Assembly (NCBI GenBank): GCA_029207755.1
Contig: JARCOQ010000025.1
Span: 2,472,820 to 2,536,819 of the forward strand
Direction of reading: 5' to 3'
Source: Chamaea fasciata
Lineage: Eukaryota; Chordata; Aves; Passeriformes; Sylviidae
DNA: 64,000 nucleotides
Shown here: one piece after another, positions 47,151 to 58,900 of the stretch
Layout: each line of letters opens with the position of its first letter
Position numbering within the stretch: the first letter of the stretch is position 1
Program-made: the position numbers and the translations under genes
Notes under the pieces: model-generated
Databases searched by the model: none
What the model saw: only the letters and a program-made list of their open reading frames with translations
Told to the model about the DNA's origin: nothing

Positions 47151-47357
47151 TAATAATTTAGGTGCGTTTCAGTGCTCAGGGAAGCGAAAGATTGAGGGCA
47201 GTGTCTGGAGGCAGGCGGGGCGCAGGCAGCGCTGCAGCCCCTGCCTGGTCCACGCAGCCCGGGGTGGGAGGGGGGGGTTTGGGGTGGGGGGCTCCGCTCG
47301 GGGTCCCCCGGCCCCAGGACGGCTCTGGGTGCCCCACGACGAGCTCTGAGCACTCAC

Positions 47358-47440
47358 CTCCACCCCAGCTCGCTGCCCTCGGCTCCTGCCCGTCCACCCA
47401 CGTCCAGGGCCGCCGGTCCACGGCCACGGGCAGAAACTGG
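47358..47440 (-). promoter_or_regulatory. Candidate alternative non-coding exon end
   Basis: On the minus strand GGGGTGGAG is followed by GTGAGTGCT (donor 47357-47352) within CpG-rich sequence. It could end an alternative leader exon of ATP2B4. Only the donor is seen, so the start given is arbitrary. Confidence 0.2.
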
Positions 47441-48671
47441 CTGCACTGGTTTGAGCCTCGCACTGCAAACCCCCACCCAAGCTCAGGTCTCCAGAGATAA
47501 GAAAGAGCACAATAACCTATTGTCCCTCCTCCCCTCCCAACATCTCCACTCGCCTCTGGCGAAGCGGGGAGGGACCACCCAGCTCCGCACAGCCCCCCCC
47601 GCCCCCGCCGCCGGGCAGCCCACGGGGGGCACGGACCCACCGAGCCGGGCCAGGGATGCTGCGAGGCTCCGGAGCCGGGATGCGCTGGGAGAGCGCTGGG
47701 GACACAGGCAGGAGGAGACGGACGAGGCCAAAGAGCCTGGCCGGGCTTTGCGATAGATTTCCTGATTTTTTTTTTTTTTTAATTTATTTTTCCGCCTCCC
47801 CACTCCTGTTTTCTCTGCCGTGGCTCTGCCCAGCTGGATTGGTGCAGGCAGGAAAGGGGGGACGTGCCCAGCCGCGGCGTGGGCAACCCCCCCACGCACC
47901 TCCCCAACCGCATCCCACCCTCCCCACGCGCCCCCCCACCCCAGTCACCCCACTCCAGGCAGGGAGCAGCCCCCCCCCCAAAAAAAAAACCACCCCAAAC
48001 CCACCCACGCAGCACCTTCCCCGCTCTGTCCTTGGGCTGCCGCAAGCCCCCCTCCCCTTCCCCCGCCTCTTCCTTCCTCCATCGTCCTCATCCTCCTCCT
48101 CCCCGCAATGCCACAACTCGCTGCCTCCCAAAAAATCCAGCACCACGCGCCACCGGGAACCCCGCGCCCCCCACCTCATATCCCCCACCTCCGCCGCTTC
48201 AAGGGCAGGCAACAAGTTGTAGGATCCGAGCGGAGCGTCCTCCCCACCCCAAATACCGGGGGGCTGCCGGAGTTGCCCCCCCCCCCACGAGACATTTGGG
48301 GGCTGCACGCCCCGCAGCCGCCCACGCCCCAGAGCGGCCGGACCGCGGTCACCCCATCACCCCACGTGGGGTTGGGGTCCGGGGGGGGGGGGTCCCACGC
48401 TGAGCCCCCCCTCCATGATTTAGGAACCCACGCCGAGCCCCCCGCCATCCCACCTGCTGCACTGGGACGGATCGGGGCGGGTGAAACCCCCGCTGGCAGC
48501 GCCCCACCCGCCCCGCCAGAGCGGCGGCGGCGATGCTGCCGCCCACCCGCGCCCCCCGCCCCTGCAAAGAACCCCCTCCACCGCCGCCCCACGCCGCTGC
48601 CGTGTGTGCCCCCGACACCGGGACCCCCCGTAGCCCGCTGCCGGGGTCCCCCCACCCCCCCGGGCACTCAC

Positions 48672-48900
48672 CGGCTCCGGTCCCACGGCGCCCGGCTGGC
48701 GGCGGAGCCTCCGCGACTGGCCATGGGATGGAGGGGGGCACCGGTCCCGGAGCTAACGGGAGAAAATGCTTGTCATGGCAACCCCCGTGCCGTGCGGGGC
48801 CGTGCGGGGCCGGGCCGGCGAGGGAGGGGACGGCGGGCAGGGAGGGGGAGGGCTCGTCCCAGCCCGCCGGGGGAGGGGCTCCCTTAAGGTGGCTGCACGC
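48672..48900 (-). other. ATP2B4: Proposed non-coding first exon of ATP2B4
   Basis: It ends in CCGGAGCCG followed by donor GTGAGT (48671-48666). The transcription start is not defined by the sequence, so the upper limit is nominal. Two upstream ATGs lie inside: one short ORF (48776-48753, MTSIFSR) and one at 48724 whose frame is open to the donor. The splice partner would be the acceptor at 27341-27342. Confidence 0.45.
48753..48776 (-). promoter_or_regulatory. Upstream ORF of seven codons
   Basis: ATG ACA AGC ... TAG encodes MTSIFSR. Its ATG lies within the X-box-like motif. It is present in mRNA only if transcription starts upstream of 48776. Confidence 0.3.
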
Positions 48901-48964
48901 CCCGACGGCGGCTTAAGGGGGACGGCCGAAGGAACGGGGTGAACGGCCCGGAGAGGGGGGACAG

Positions 48965-49515
48965 CGCGGGGGGACCCCAAACTGGGGCTGGAGATCACGG
49001 GAAGAGTGGGGGGTGCACGCCTGGAAAGGGTGGGGACACCCCCAGGAGGAGTGGGGACACCCTCGGGAGGATGGGGACACACTGGACAGGGCGGCGGGTG
49101 CACCCCCGGAGAGGGTGGGGACACCCCCGGGGCAACATGGGGACACCCCCGGGAGGATGGGGACACACTGGACAGGGCGGCGGGTGCACCCCGGAAAGGG
49201 TGGGGACACTCCCGGGAAGAATGGGGACACCCTGGACCGGGTGCCAGGTGCACCCCCAGAAAGTTTGGGGACCCCTAGGACAAGAGAATGTGTGCACCCC
49301 AAACAGTGTGAGGACCCCACGGACACAATGTGGGGTGCGACCCCAAATAATGTGGGGACCCCCCGGGCAATGTGGGGACCCCCAGGGGCAGCCCCAGGCA
49401 CCCCCAAGCAGTGTGGGCACCCCAATGAGCAGTGTGCGGTGTGCCCCCCCAAAAAGTGTGGGGACATCCCCGGGCAATGTGGGGACCCCTCCCAGGGCGG
49501 TGTGGGCACCCCAAA
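48965..49515. repeat. Degenerate GTGGGGACACCCCC minisatellite
   Basis: About 550 bases of units such as gggtggggacacccccggga and caatgtggggacccc lie just upstream of the proposed promoter. Confidence 0.93.
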
Positions 49516-49519
49516 AAGC

Positions 49520-50420
49520 GAGGGCACCCTCACGCTCACTCCGGGTGTGGGGGAGGCAGAAGGAACTTCATGACCTGTGGCAAAATCGGGGTTCTTTGTG
49601 GGGTTATGGTGGGTTTGGGGGTTTTGGGGTTGATCCCCCGCGTCTGACCCGCCCTGAGAGCGGCCGTCCCCCCATGGGACAGCATCACTTTGGGGACAGC
49701 GGCACCCTGAGAGCCACGAGGCTCCCCCATCCCAGACCTCACCCTCACCCCCTTTTATTTTTTTAAAGGAACCCGGATACAATCCCTGATGGATTCCATC
49801 CCAAAGCCCGGGAACGATCCGGTCGTGCCCTCGGGGCCAGCGGGGCTGGGAGGGGACACCTGAAATCCCCTCCCCGAGGCCCAGCTGGGGTTCCCGGCGG
49901 TTCCAGTTAAACCAGTGCAACACCCGTGCGGGCACAGCCCCTCATTAGAGCTCCCAACGCGGATTTTCCCCCCTTGGGGGCCTGCAGCTCCATAATTCCA
50001 CATTCCTCAACGTGCTGCTGCACAGGCCAAGGAGCCCGAGCCTGGGAATTCCTCCTTTCCCTTTTCCAGCGAAATCCCTCTCTCAGCGCACCGGGATGGA
50101 GCTTCCCGCTGAGCTGAGCTGATCCAGGGGTTTGTTTGGAGCAGGGAATGGTGTTTGAGTGGCATCAGAGCTGCCCTCGTTGGATTTAATTCCATCTCTA
50201 CGTCCTTTGGTGCACGACCTGGCTCTGAGCTTTGCTTTGAGGGGAGGAAAACGCCCTGGGCTGGGAATTCCTCCTCGGCATCTTCCGGGGGAGTTCACGG
50301 GGTTGTTCCTTCTGAAAAAAGAAAGGATTTTGAGGCTGGGGATTCTCACTACGAGGAAAAACGTTGAGTCTCAAAAAACAACCTCAGGCCTCTTCCATTG
50401 AACCGCTCCATGCTTGGCAA
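49520..50420. other. 5' flank, unique sequence
   Basis: No exon, RNA gene or array is supported. Confidence 0.4.
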
Positions 50421-50424
50421 CACA

Positions 50425-50850
50425 CACAAAAAAAAAAAAAAAAAAAAAAAAAAAGGGAATAAACACACGGATTTTAGCCCTCCACTAAAAAAATGGGAAT
50501 AAACGCACTGATTTTATCTCTCCACCAAAAAATGGGAATAAACACACGGATTTTATCCCTCCACTAAAAAAATGGGAATAAACACACGGATTTCAGCTCT
50601 CCGCCAATAAATTAGGAATAAACACACGGATTTTATCCCTCCACTAAAAACTGGGAATAAACACATGGATTTTATCCCTCCACCAAAAAATTGGGAATAA
50701 ACACATGGATTTTATCCCTCCACCAAAAAATTGGGAATAAACACACGGATTTTAGCCCTCCACCAAAAAATGGGAATAAACACACAGATTTTATCCCTCC
50801 ACCAAAAAAAAGGGAATAAACACACGGATTTTATCCCTCCACCAAGATCA
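50425..50850. repeat. 39-40-bp minisatellite preceded by poly-A
   Basis: About ten units of gggaataaacacacggattt, tatccctccaccaaaaaa follow an A run at 50428-50454. The high copy identity suggests recent expansion. Confidence 0.96.
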
Positions 50851-50859
50851 GCCAGCCCT

Positions 50860-51400
50860 GACCAGACTGGCTCTCCATGACCCTGGAACAGCTTGGAAAA
50901 GAGGTGTTGGAGCAGCTGGCAGGCGCCGGCTTCCAAAGGGCCCGGGATGCAAAACTGCTATTGAGACGTAAATGGCCTTTTCCAACAGGTTCTGGGAGCT
51001 TGGAAGGAATCTCTGACCATCTGGATTTTGGGGGCTCCTGGGAGGAAATCAGCCTTCCTGCCTCAGGGAAGCCTTGCGAGCAGGGCAGCTCGGCAATGCC
51101 GGGAATTTGCAGCCTCCTCGGGGCTGCTGGTTTGGGGTTGAAATGGGGGAAAAGCAGGATTTCCAGCCGGGGCGGCGGCTGAGGGAGGGAGCAGCCAAAA
51201 ATCCGTGTGGGAAATGTGATTCCCGCGCAGTGACAGGCCGTGACCAGCCCCAGGGCCTCTTCCAGGCTGTGTTTAAGGAGAAGCACGTGGAGGAAAAGGG
51301 AAAATCCTGGCAGGAGCGGGAGCGTCACCTCCAAGCCGGCATCGAGCTGTCCCCACATGCTACAAACGGGAAAAATCCCTTCAGAGAATATTTTAGGACC
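50860..51400. other. 5' flank, unique sequence
   Basis: No exon is supported. A GT dinucleotide run lies at 51404-51426. Confidence 0.4.
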
Positions 51401-51639
51401 CTTTCTGTGTGTGTGTGTGTGTGTGTGACCTGCCCGTGCTGGTGTCACCCCTCCTGCTCCTCCCCGGGGTGGTGACAGAGGTGTCCCCACGCTGCAGCCA
51501 GGGCAGGAAGGAGAAGGACACGAGGAGCCCTGAGCCAGCAGAGCTCCCGCTCCTGTCCCGCTCACCCGGCCTGGAGCAGGAGGGGACAGCCCAGGGGCAG
51601 CTCCAGGTGTCACAGCCACGGGGGTGGCAGTGGGGACAG

Positions 51640-51952
51640 GCTCGATTGGGGTAACAATGGGGACAGGCTGGTTTTTGGGGTGACAATGGGAACAGGCTGA
51701 ATTTGGGGTGACATTGGGGACATGCTGGTTTTTGGGGTGACAATGGGAACAGGCTGGTTTTTGGGGTGACATTGGGACATGCTGAATTTGGGGTGACAAT
51801 GGGGACAGGCTGGTTTTTGGGGTGACAATGGGGACAGGTTGGATTTGGGGTGACAATGGGGACAGGCTGGTTTTTGGGGTGACAGTAGGGACAAGCTGAA
51901 TTTGGGGTGACAGTGGGGACAGGCTGGATTTGGGGTGACAGTGGGGACAGAC
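51640..51952. repeat. About 33-bp minisatellite
   Basis: About ten units such as gggtgacaatggggacaggc, tggtttttgg. Confidence 0.94.
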
Positions 51953-51959
51953 TCTTTAG

Positions 51960-52900
51960 GCTCTGTCAGGAGCTCACAGCAGAGCCCTGAGGGAACATTC
52001 TGGATCCCACCGGGAAGTCCCTGCAGGGCTGTGCTGTGCCTTCATCCTCCTCATCCTCCTCAGATCATCTCTGGGTCATTAATTATCCCCCTTTTTCCAT
52101 GGCTCTGGCCATGGATGCGGGGATCAGATCCAACCAGGATGCAGGAGGGATTCCTGGATGGATTCTCTTTTTCCTTGCACCCAGCACCTGCTGCAGGCTC
52201 CTCTGGATCCTGTCTCCAAAGGCCTCTCCCTTCCCATTCCCTGGAAAACCAGCCAAACTCTCCCCGGTGACCAGCAGCACCCGAGTTCTCCATCAGGGAC
52301 ATAAATCCCCATGGGAATCTCCGCTGTTATCCCGATTTTTTGCCACCTCTTTTCTTCTCCCAGCACTTTTCTGGCTGCTCTGGAAGAGAAGCAGAGCAGT
52401 GCCCGGCCTGGGCAGTGCCAGGCCTCGAGGAGCAGCACCGAGGTAAAATAAATAATCCCAAAATAGAAAACATCGCTCCACCAGGCTCTTCCCCAAAAAA
52501 AAAAAAAAAAAAAAAAAAAAAGGAAAAGAAAAAGAAGAAAAAGGGAAAAAAAAAATCTGGCTTCCCCGATGATTTCCCTTTAAACCCAGCCCCTAATATT
52601 TGGATTAATTTGCCTTTAATGCCTCCCAGGCTGGGAACTTGTAGGTGGAGTTTTCTTCAGCCCGAAAAATGAATTAAATCAGCCGAGTTGTATCAGCCAA
52701 GTTACAAACCCATCAAAACCCGGGGCCAGATCCTGATCTCATCCCCGGAGGGGGCGCAGGGGGGTAAATCCAGCGCCGCTGGAACACGCGGGGAAGGTTT
52801 TTTTGTCACCGTGCCCGGCCAGCCGAGCTGGGGATTGGACCCCCCCCGGGTTCCTCATGGAAACACTGAGTGACTCTTGAGCACAAGGCAGAGGGAGAGA
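51960..52900. other. 5' flank, unique sequence with an A-rich block
   Basis: An A-rich run occupies 52494-52555. No exon or RNA gene is supported. Confidence 0.4.
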
Positions 52901-52938
52901 GAGTCAGGCGTCTGTAAAAATCTCTCTCCATTCAAGGG

Positions 52939-52948
52939 CTAAATATAG
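52939..52948 (+). promoter_or_regulatory. Perfect MEF2 motif
   Basis: CTAAATATAG fits the MEF2 consensus YTAWWWWTAR exactly, about 4 kb upstream of the proposed ATP2B4 promoter, in unique sequence. PMCA4 is expressed in muscle and excitable cells (established), which makes the site plausible but does not prove it. Confidence 0.35.
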
Positions 52949-53299
52949 GGAGAGCGAGCGCCAGCGCCGTGGCTGGCGGTGCTGGGGGATAAATAAACCC
53001 GGGAGAGGCTCTGCCGGGAACGCCGGGCGGTCCTGGGGGCACCGCGGGGCTGGAGATGCTCCCGCAGCTGCTGGAAAAGGGATTTTTTTTTTTCCCCCCC
53101 CCTGTTTTTTTCTCCCACTTTTTTCCCTTCTCCCTGCTCGCCCCTGAGCTGCAGCACCCGGAGGCGCCTGTTCGAGGCTCGGATTCCTGCCTGGAATTTG
53201 GGATGCCGACGGGAAAGGTCCCATCGTGGCATCTCCCGGCTTTCCCCTCACTCCAAAGCCTTTGGAGACCCCCCCAAAAATATAAATTCCCGCCGCCAC

Positions 53300-53420
53300 G
53301 GAGCTGCTAATTACCCATCACGGCACTAATGAACCTCTCCCAGCCCATTCCTGCTCCCAATTACTCCAACAGCCCCGTTAATTCCTAATTAAACAGCTCC
53401 TTCGTCGGGGGAAAAGGGGT
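53300..53420. promoter_or_regulatory. Candidate enhancer: TAATTA cluster
   Basis: Cores gctaattacc, actaatgaac, ccaattactc, gttaattcctaattaaac occur within 120 bases of unique sequence, a homeodomain-type cluster. Conservation is untested. Confidence 0.3.
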
Positions 53421-53429
53421 TTGACAGGA

Positions 53430-54550
53430 GGAGAGGAGGAATTTGGGGACTGGGAGGGGATTTTTGCTTTATGGCTGTAATTAGGAGACGAAATTGTTTG
53501 CTCACCTACGGAGTTCATCACCAGAGTGCCCGGGAGCCTTTTCCCTTCCCCATCCCTGCGCTGGACGCACGGCAGGCTTTAAATCTATTTAGGGCCCGTT
53601 ATTAAACACCCCCCCCCCAAAAAAAAATAATACAATTTGCGACAGCTCAGGAGGAGCCTCTGGGCTGCTCCTTCCCGAGCATCCCTGGGTGGGATGAGGA
53701 GGAATTTCGGAATGCTGGATCCGCGTTTTTCCACGGATCCCCCCGCCAGCAGCGCTTGGGATCCTCGGGATCCTCTCCCCAGCAATTCCCGGGGAAACAC
53801 AACTCCAGGGAAAACCCCCGAGATCCTCCCGAAATGAACATTTCTCCCTCCAGTTCCGACCTCGTTTCGTTCCTCACATCAAGGAGGAACCTTGTACTCG
53901 GTGTTTGCAGCGCGGTAACAGCTCGGGGACCTTGGTGGGCCCGAGGAAAGTCCCCGCTACCGGCGGTGACAGCGCGGTGGGCGGTGCTGAAAGGGACCCG
54001 AGCGAAGTGACAGCGCGGGAGAGAGAGAGAGAGAAAAAACCTCCCTGCCCGTCACTCCCGAGCTGTCAGCCCCGAGCTGGGGAGGCGGGGGAGCTCCCCA
54101 GCCCTACTTGGGGGTTTTTCTTCCCTCCGGGAATGCGGGGAAACAAAAATAAAAAGGTGCTGGAGATGCCCTTGGTCCCACCTGGATGCTGGTGACCCCA
54201 TGGAGTGTAGGGTTGGAATGATGCGGTGCGACAGCCAGGGCAGGGTCGACCCCAGCCGGGGCCACTTTTGTCACCTTCACAGAGCTGTGGGGTCGGGAGG
54301 AGCTTTCCCAGAGGAAAATGCCCAGACGCGCCCCCGAAATCCAAAATTTGGAGGCCAGACCAGCGGGGCAAAGCCCGGGGGCGCACGGGGAGTCCCTGCA
54401 AAGCCACCCGGAGCCTCCAGGCATTCCCAGCCTCCAGGATTCTCTGGATTCCTGCTTCCAGAAAGGTCGGTTTCCCCTCTAAACCCGCCTTCAGGTGCCT
54501 GCGGGACAATGGGTGACGATAAGGGGACATCACCGGTGTTGATGTCACAG
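53430..54550. other. 5' flank, unique sequence
   Basis: No exon or RNA gene is supported. A minus-strand donor-like CCGTAG/GTGAGC at 53507-53502 has no recognisable exon before it. Confidence 0.4.
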
Positions 54551-54559
54551 AGCAATACA

Positions 54560-54785
54560 CAAAAGAGGCGTTAAATACCCCCAAAAAGGGGTTAAATACC
54601 CAAAAAAGGGGATGAAATACCCAAAAGAGGGGTGGGACACCCAAAAAGAGGGGTGAAACACCCAAAAGAAGAGGTGGAATACCCAAAAAACGGGTTAAAT
54701 ACCCAACAAAGGGGGTGAAATACCTAAAAGAGGGGTGAAATATCCAAAAAGGGGTGAAATACCCTAAAAAGGGGTGAAAATGGAT
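54560..54785. repeat. About 19-bp minisatellite
   Basis: About twelve units like ggggtgaaatacccaaaa. Confidence 0.95.
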
Positions 54786-54954
54786 GGAAAAATCTCGGAT
54801 GCAGAGGTGACCCCCTCCCAAACCAAGGGACAAAAAGGGACCAGGGAAAACCAGACACATTTCCAAGCGCTTTCCCGGGGAAAACAAACCAGGAACGGCT
54901 CCTTTATTGGAATAATCGCCATCAATAATGCATCGCTGAGGAGCTGCAGATGAG

Positions 54955-55375
54955 TGCAATTAAAAAAAAAAAACCAACAAAAAACAAACAAACAAAAAAA
55001 AACCCCCAGCGCATTCCCCGAGATAAAAAAAAAAACCCAAAACCAAAAAAAAAACCAAAAAACCCGAAATTATTCCTCACAGCCTTCCCCGAGATTTATG
55101 GAAATGAAGCAATTCCTGGAGCTCAGCAGAGCCGGGGAGCCCGGGTGGAAGGCAGGGGAGAAAAAGGGGGAAAAAAAAAAAAAAAAGCAGGAAAAAAAAA
55201 TCAAGAAAAGGCCCTAATGTAGGGATTTATAAATATTTTACAGCCGAGGAGGAGGAAGAGGAGGAGTGGGGAGCCGTGGATAAAGATGGGACTGCGGGCG
55301 GCCGTGGTGGGAGGAAGGAATTAATCACAAAAAAAAAAAAAAAAAAGCAACACACACAACCAAAAACGGAGGAGA
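54955..55375. other. A-rich low-complexity region
   Basis: Several A runs (54960-55060, 55170-55200, 55328-55350) with no gene. Confidence 0.6.
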
Positions 55376-55524
55376 AATTTTCCTGCGGGGAGCACGTGGC
55401 CGCACCCACGGCCCCCGAGGGGCCCCGGCTGCCGGGGGAAGGCCGGAGTTTGCTCGGGGAGGTGCAGATGGTGATGGCCTCCCTCCCCTCTGGCAGCGGC
55501 CCAGGGCCTGCAGGAGGCACCGAG

Positions 55525-55800
55525 AATTCCTTGGGAAAGGCGGAGTGCAAATATTGACCGGGAAAAGCAGCTGGATAAGGGCTGGGAGAGCCACGGGAAT
55601 TCCTTGGGAAAAATGGAGTGCAAATATTGACCGGGAAAAGCTGTTGGACAAGGGCTGGGAGAGCCACAGGAATTCCTTGGGAAAGGCGGAGTGCAAATAT
55701 TGACCAGGAAAAGCTGTTGGACAAGGGCTGGGAGAGCCACGGGAATTCCTTGGGAAAGGCAAAATGTGAATATTGACTGGGAAGAGCGGCTGGATAAGGG
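55525..55800. repeat. 73-bp minisatellite, four copies
   Basis: Units containing gggaattccttgggaaaggc, ggagtgcaaatattgacc and gggctgggagagccac recur at 73-base intervals (55591, 55664, 55737). Confidence 0.95.
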
Positions 55801-56091
55801 CTGGAAGAGCCACGCTGAGGTGGGAGGGGGTGGCTTTGTGTCACTGTGACTTTGGGGTGACTGAGACACCCCCAAATTCCCATCCCAGGGTGGTGGGGCA
55901 GGAGAAGGGATCCCGGGGACTGGGATAATCCCGGACCCTGTGGCCTGGCATTCCCAAATCCTGCGCTTGTCACCGTCCAGAGGGGGCCAGGAGCAGGCTG
56001 GCAGCTCCCCCTCACCTCCGGCTGGGAAGGGAGCAGGGAGTGAGCTCCAGGAAATGTCACCTGGGATGGGGACAGAGGGGAGCCAAGGCCG

Positions 56092-56240
56092 CTTCATGGG
56101 ATCCTGGAATGGTTTGGGTGGGGAGGGACCTTAAAGCTCATCCCTGGGGACAGGGACACCTCTCGCTGTCCCAGGTTGATCCAAGCTGGCCTGGGACACT
56201 TCCAGGGATGGGGCAGAGCTCCAGGCTGGTGGAGCTGGAG
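56092..56240 (-). mobile_element. CR1 LINE 3' fragment
   Basis: The strings tggaatggtttgggtgggga, gggaccttaaagctcatccc and cacttccagggatggggcag match the complement of the CR1 3' region in order, so the element points left. Confidence 0.85.
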
Positions 56241-56509
56241 CTCTTCCCACCCTCCACAAACAGCTCCGTTCCTGGAGCTGGGGGAGGCTCCTCAGAACCT
56301 GCAGGGATCCTGCTCAGGCTGGAATGTTTTCCTTTTCCCTCCCAGGGCTTGGGTTGTGCTTCCCGGGGACTTTGCCGCAGCTGGAACATCCCGTCCCTGC
56401 TCCACCCCGGCTGAGCACAGGGACAGTCCTGCCCCAGTGTGGGATCCCATTCCCAGCTCCAAACCTGGCTCCATCTGCCGGGTCCTGGGCGCTGAGAGCT
56501 CCTTGATCC

Positions 56510-56952
56510 CCATCCATCCATCCATCCATCATCCATCCATCCATCCATCCATCCATCCATCATCCATCCATCCATCCATCCATCCATCCATCCATCCATC
56601 CCTCCATCCCTCCATCATCCATCCATCCCTCCATCCATCCCTCCATCCCTCCATCCCTCCCTCCATCCCTCCATCCATCCATCCATCCATCCATCCATCC
56701 ATCCCTCCATCCCTCCATCCCTCCATCCCTCCATCCCTCCATCCATCCATCCATCCATCCATCCATCCCTCCATCCCTCCATCCATCCATCCATCCATCC
56801 ATCCATCCATCCATCCATCCCTCCATCCCTCCATCCATCCATCCATCCATCCATCCATCCATCCCTCCATCCATCCCTCCATCCCTCCATCCATCCCTCC
56901 ATCCCTCCATCCATCCATCCATCCATCCATCCATCCATCCATCCATCCATCC
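56510..56952. repeat. ATCC tetranucleotide satellite block
   Basis: About 440 bases of atcc with interspersed tccc units. Frames such as poly(MDGW) or poly(IHPS) through it are artefacts. Confidence 0.98.
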
Positions 56953-57239
56953 TCCCGTGCCCGTATCCAGCCTGGAAAAGCTCCATAGCACCTGCTGGGA
57001 GCTTCTGCAGGTACAAAACCCTCCCAGGGCTTCTTTAAAAATCCAAGAATTTCTCTTGGCAGGAGAGAAATGAGTCACGGCAGGGAGAGGAGAGGGAGCT
57101 CACGGCAGCAGGAGGGAAGGAGAGCTGGCAGCAGGGCTTGGACACACCGGGAAAAGGGATGGGAATTCACTGGGAAGCAGCCATGGCGTGGGACACCTGG
57201 AGATTTGGGACACAGCCACTGTCACCCCACCACCAAGCT

Positions 57240-57302
57240 GAGGGCAGGGTTTTCCCTGCAAGATTTTCCCTGCAGGATTTTCCCTGCAGGATTCTCCCTG
57301 CA
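57240..57302. repeat. TTTTCCCTGCAGGA short tandem repeat
   Basis: Four to five copies of attttccctgcagg. Confidence 0.95.
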
Positions 57303-57304
57303 GC

Positions 57305-58135
57305 CCTGAGGACGCAGAGCTTTTGGCACCCAGGAATGCCAGGCTTGGAAAAGCGGATCCCTGCCTTGCTTGGGAAGGTGACAGGGACATCTGTCCCCAC
57401 GCAGGGTGAGAGGTCACGTTGGTCACCGGGAGGAATTTTTCCCTGGAAAAAGCAGGATTGGAGCTGCCCAGGGAGCTTTGGGGTCCCCATCCCTGGAGGT
57501 GTCCATGGAAGGCCTGGATGTGACACTCCGGGTGACAACGAGGGGACCGGACACAGCTCGGACTCCACGATCCTGCAGGGCCTCTCCAGCCTCGCCGAGT
57601 CCGGGATTCCGGGAACACGTCGGGCTGCAGGAATCACCTCGGATCGCCGGGATGGGCGGGAGGGTCCGCGCTGCGGCTCTGGCACAGATGTCCCTCCCTC
57701 CCTCCCTCCTGTGCCTGTGTCGCACATCAGCGGTGACGCCAGCAGCTCCTGTCCCCGCTGGCTGCTGAGACAGCCGATCCCAGCTCCCGGCTCTGACGTG
57801 GGAACCTGCCCTTCATTTCCACTGCCACCGAGCTGTTTTCTCCCTTTTTTTTTTTTTTTTTCCTTAATTTCTTTTTTGTGGTTTTTTTTTTTTTTTTTCT
57901 CCCTGCCGAGCCCCACTTTGCTCCGCACAAGACGTGACAGGCGGTGATGAAGCACCGGGAGGCCCCGGGGTTGGCACGTCCCGGCTTCCCCAGGAGCAAT
58001 TAAGCTAACGAGGGGCCACGGGCTGGGCTGGCAGCGTCCCTGGTGAACCCGGGTCAGGGATGACACATCTCATCCATAAAGGATGGTGATGGATGAGGCT
58101 GAGCTCCCGGGGGAGAAAAAAATAATAAAACCGAC
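57305..58135. other. 5' flank, unique sequence with poly-T tract
   Basis: Two T runs occupy 57845-57900. No exon or RNA gene is supported. Confidence 0.4.
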
Positions 58136-58139
58136 CAAA

Positions 58140-58452
58140 GAAGGGCAGGAGGGGAGAAGAATCCGTCCCCAAAGGAGGGGAGGGAGAAACTGTCCCCAAA
58201 AGAGGAGAGGGAGGATCTGTCCCCAAAGGAGAGGAGGGAGAATCTGTCCCCAAAAGAGGAGCAGGATAATCAATCCCCAAAGGAGGGGAGGGAGGATCTG
58301 TCCCAAAATGAGAGGAGGGAGGATCTGTCCCCAAAGGAGAGGAGGGAGAATCCGTCCCCAAAGGAGAGGAGGGAGGATCTGTCCCCAAAGGAGGGGAGGG
58401 AGGATCTGTCCCCAAAGGAGAGGAGGGAAAATCCGTCCCCAAAGGCCGGGCA
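58140..58452. repeat. About 27-bp minisatellite
   Basis: About eleven units such as ccccaaaggagaggagggag, gatctgt. Confidence 0.96.
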
Positions 58453-58584
58453 GGGGATGGTGCAGCCCAGGGGATGAGGGGTGAAGGATGAAGGGATGAG
58501 GGATCTCTGCAGGGTTGGGATGCTGCGGGTTGGGGGTTGAAGGGGCAAAGATCCAGGGCAGGTGCTGGAGGTGGGGATGCAAAC

Positions 58585-58900
58585 CTGAGTCCAGGTGTGC
58601 TCCAGGATCCAAACCTTTTCCTGGGCCTCAAGGGGCTCCAGGAGAGCTGCAGAGGGACTGGGGACAAGGCCTGGAGGGATGGGACACAGGGAATGGCTTC
58701 CCACTGCCAGAGGGCAGGGATGGATGGGAGACTGGGAAGCAATTCCTCCCTGTGAGGGTGAGGAGGGGCTGGGATGGAATTCCCAGAGCAGCTGTGGCTG
58801 CCCCTGGATCCCTGGCAGTGCCCAAGGCCAGGCTGGACGTTGGGTTTGGAGCAGCCTGGGACAGTGGGAGGTGTGGATCCCACCCCAACCATTCCGGGAT
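58585..58900 (+). mobile_element. CR1 LINE fragment
   Basis: The text ctccaggagagctgcagagg, gacaaggcctggagggatgg, cccagagcagctgtggctgc and gtgcccaaggccaggctgga follows the CR1 3' half in order on the plus strand. Confidence 0.85.

Larger units (their letters stand above)
48650..48960 (-). promoter_or_regulatory. Proposed ATP2B4 CpG-island promoter
   Basis: Dense CpG sequence holds repeated GC boxes (gaggggc), two cttaag palindromes and no TATA box. On + strand 48769-48782, cttgtcatggcaac is close to the RFX X-box half-site pair. It sits directly upstream of a strong donor. Assignment to ATP2B4 is inferred from strand, the donor and the absence of any other gene between. Confidence 0.5.

Noticed and set aside
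53502..53560. Minus-strand donor-like CCGTAG/GTGAGC as the end of an exon
   Set aside because: The upstream frame has an early stop and no family match; a lone donor-like string is not enough.
56529..57078. Poly(MDGW) and poly(IHPS) open frames
   Set aside because: Translation of an ATCC tetranucleotide repeat.
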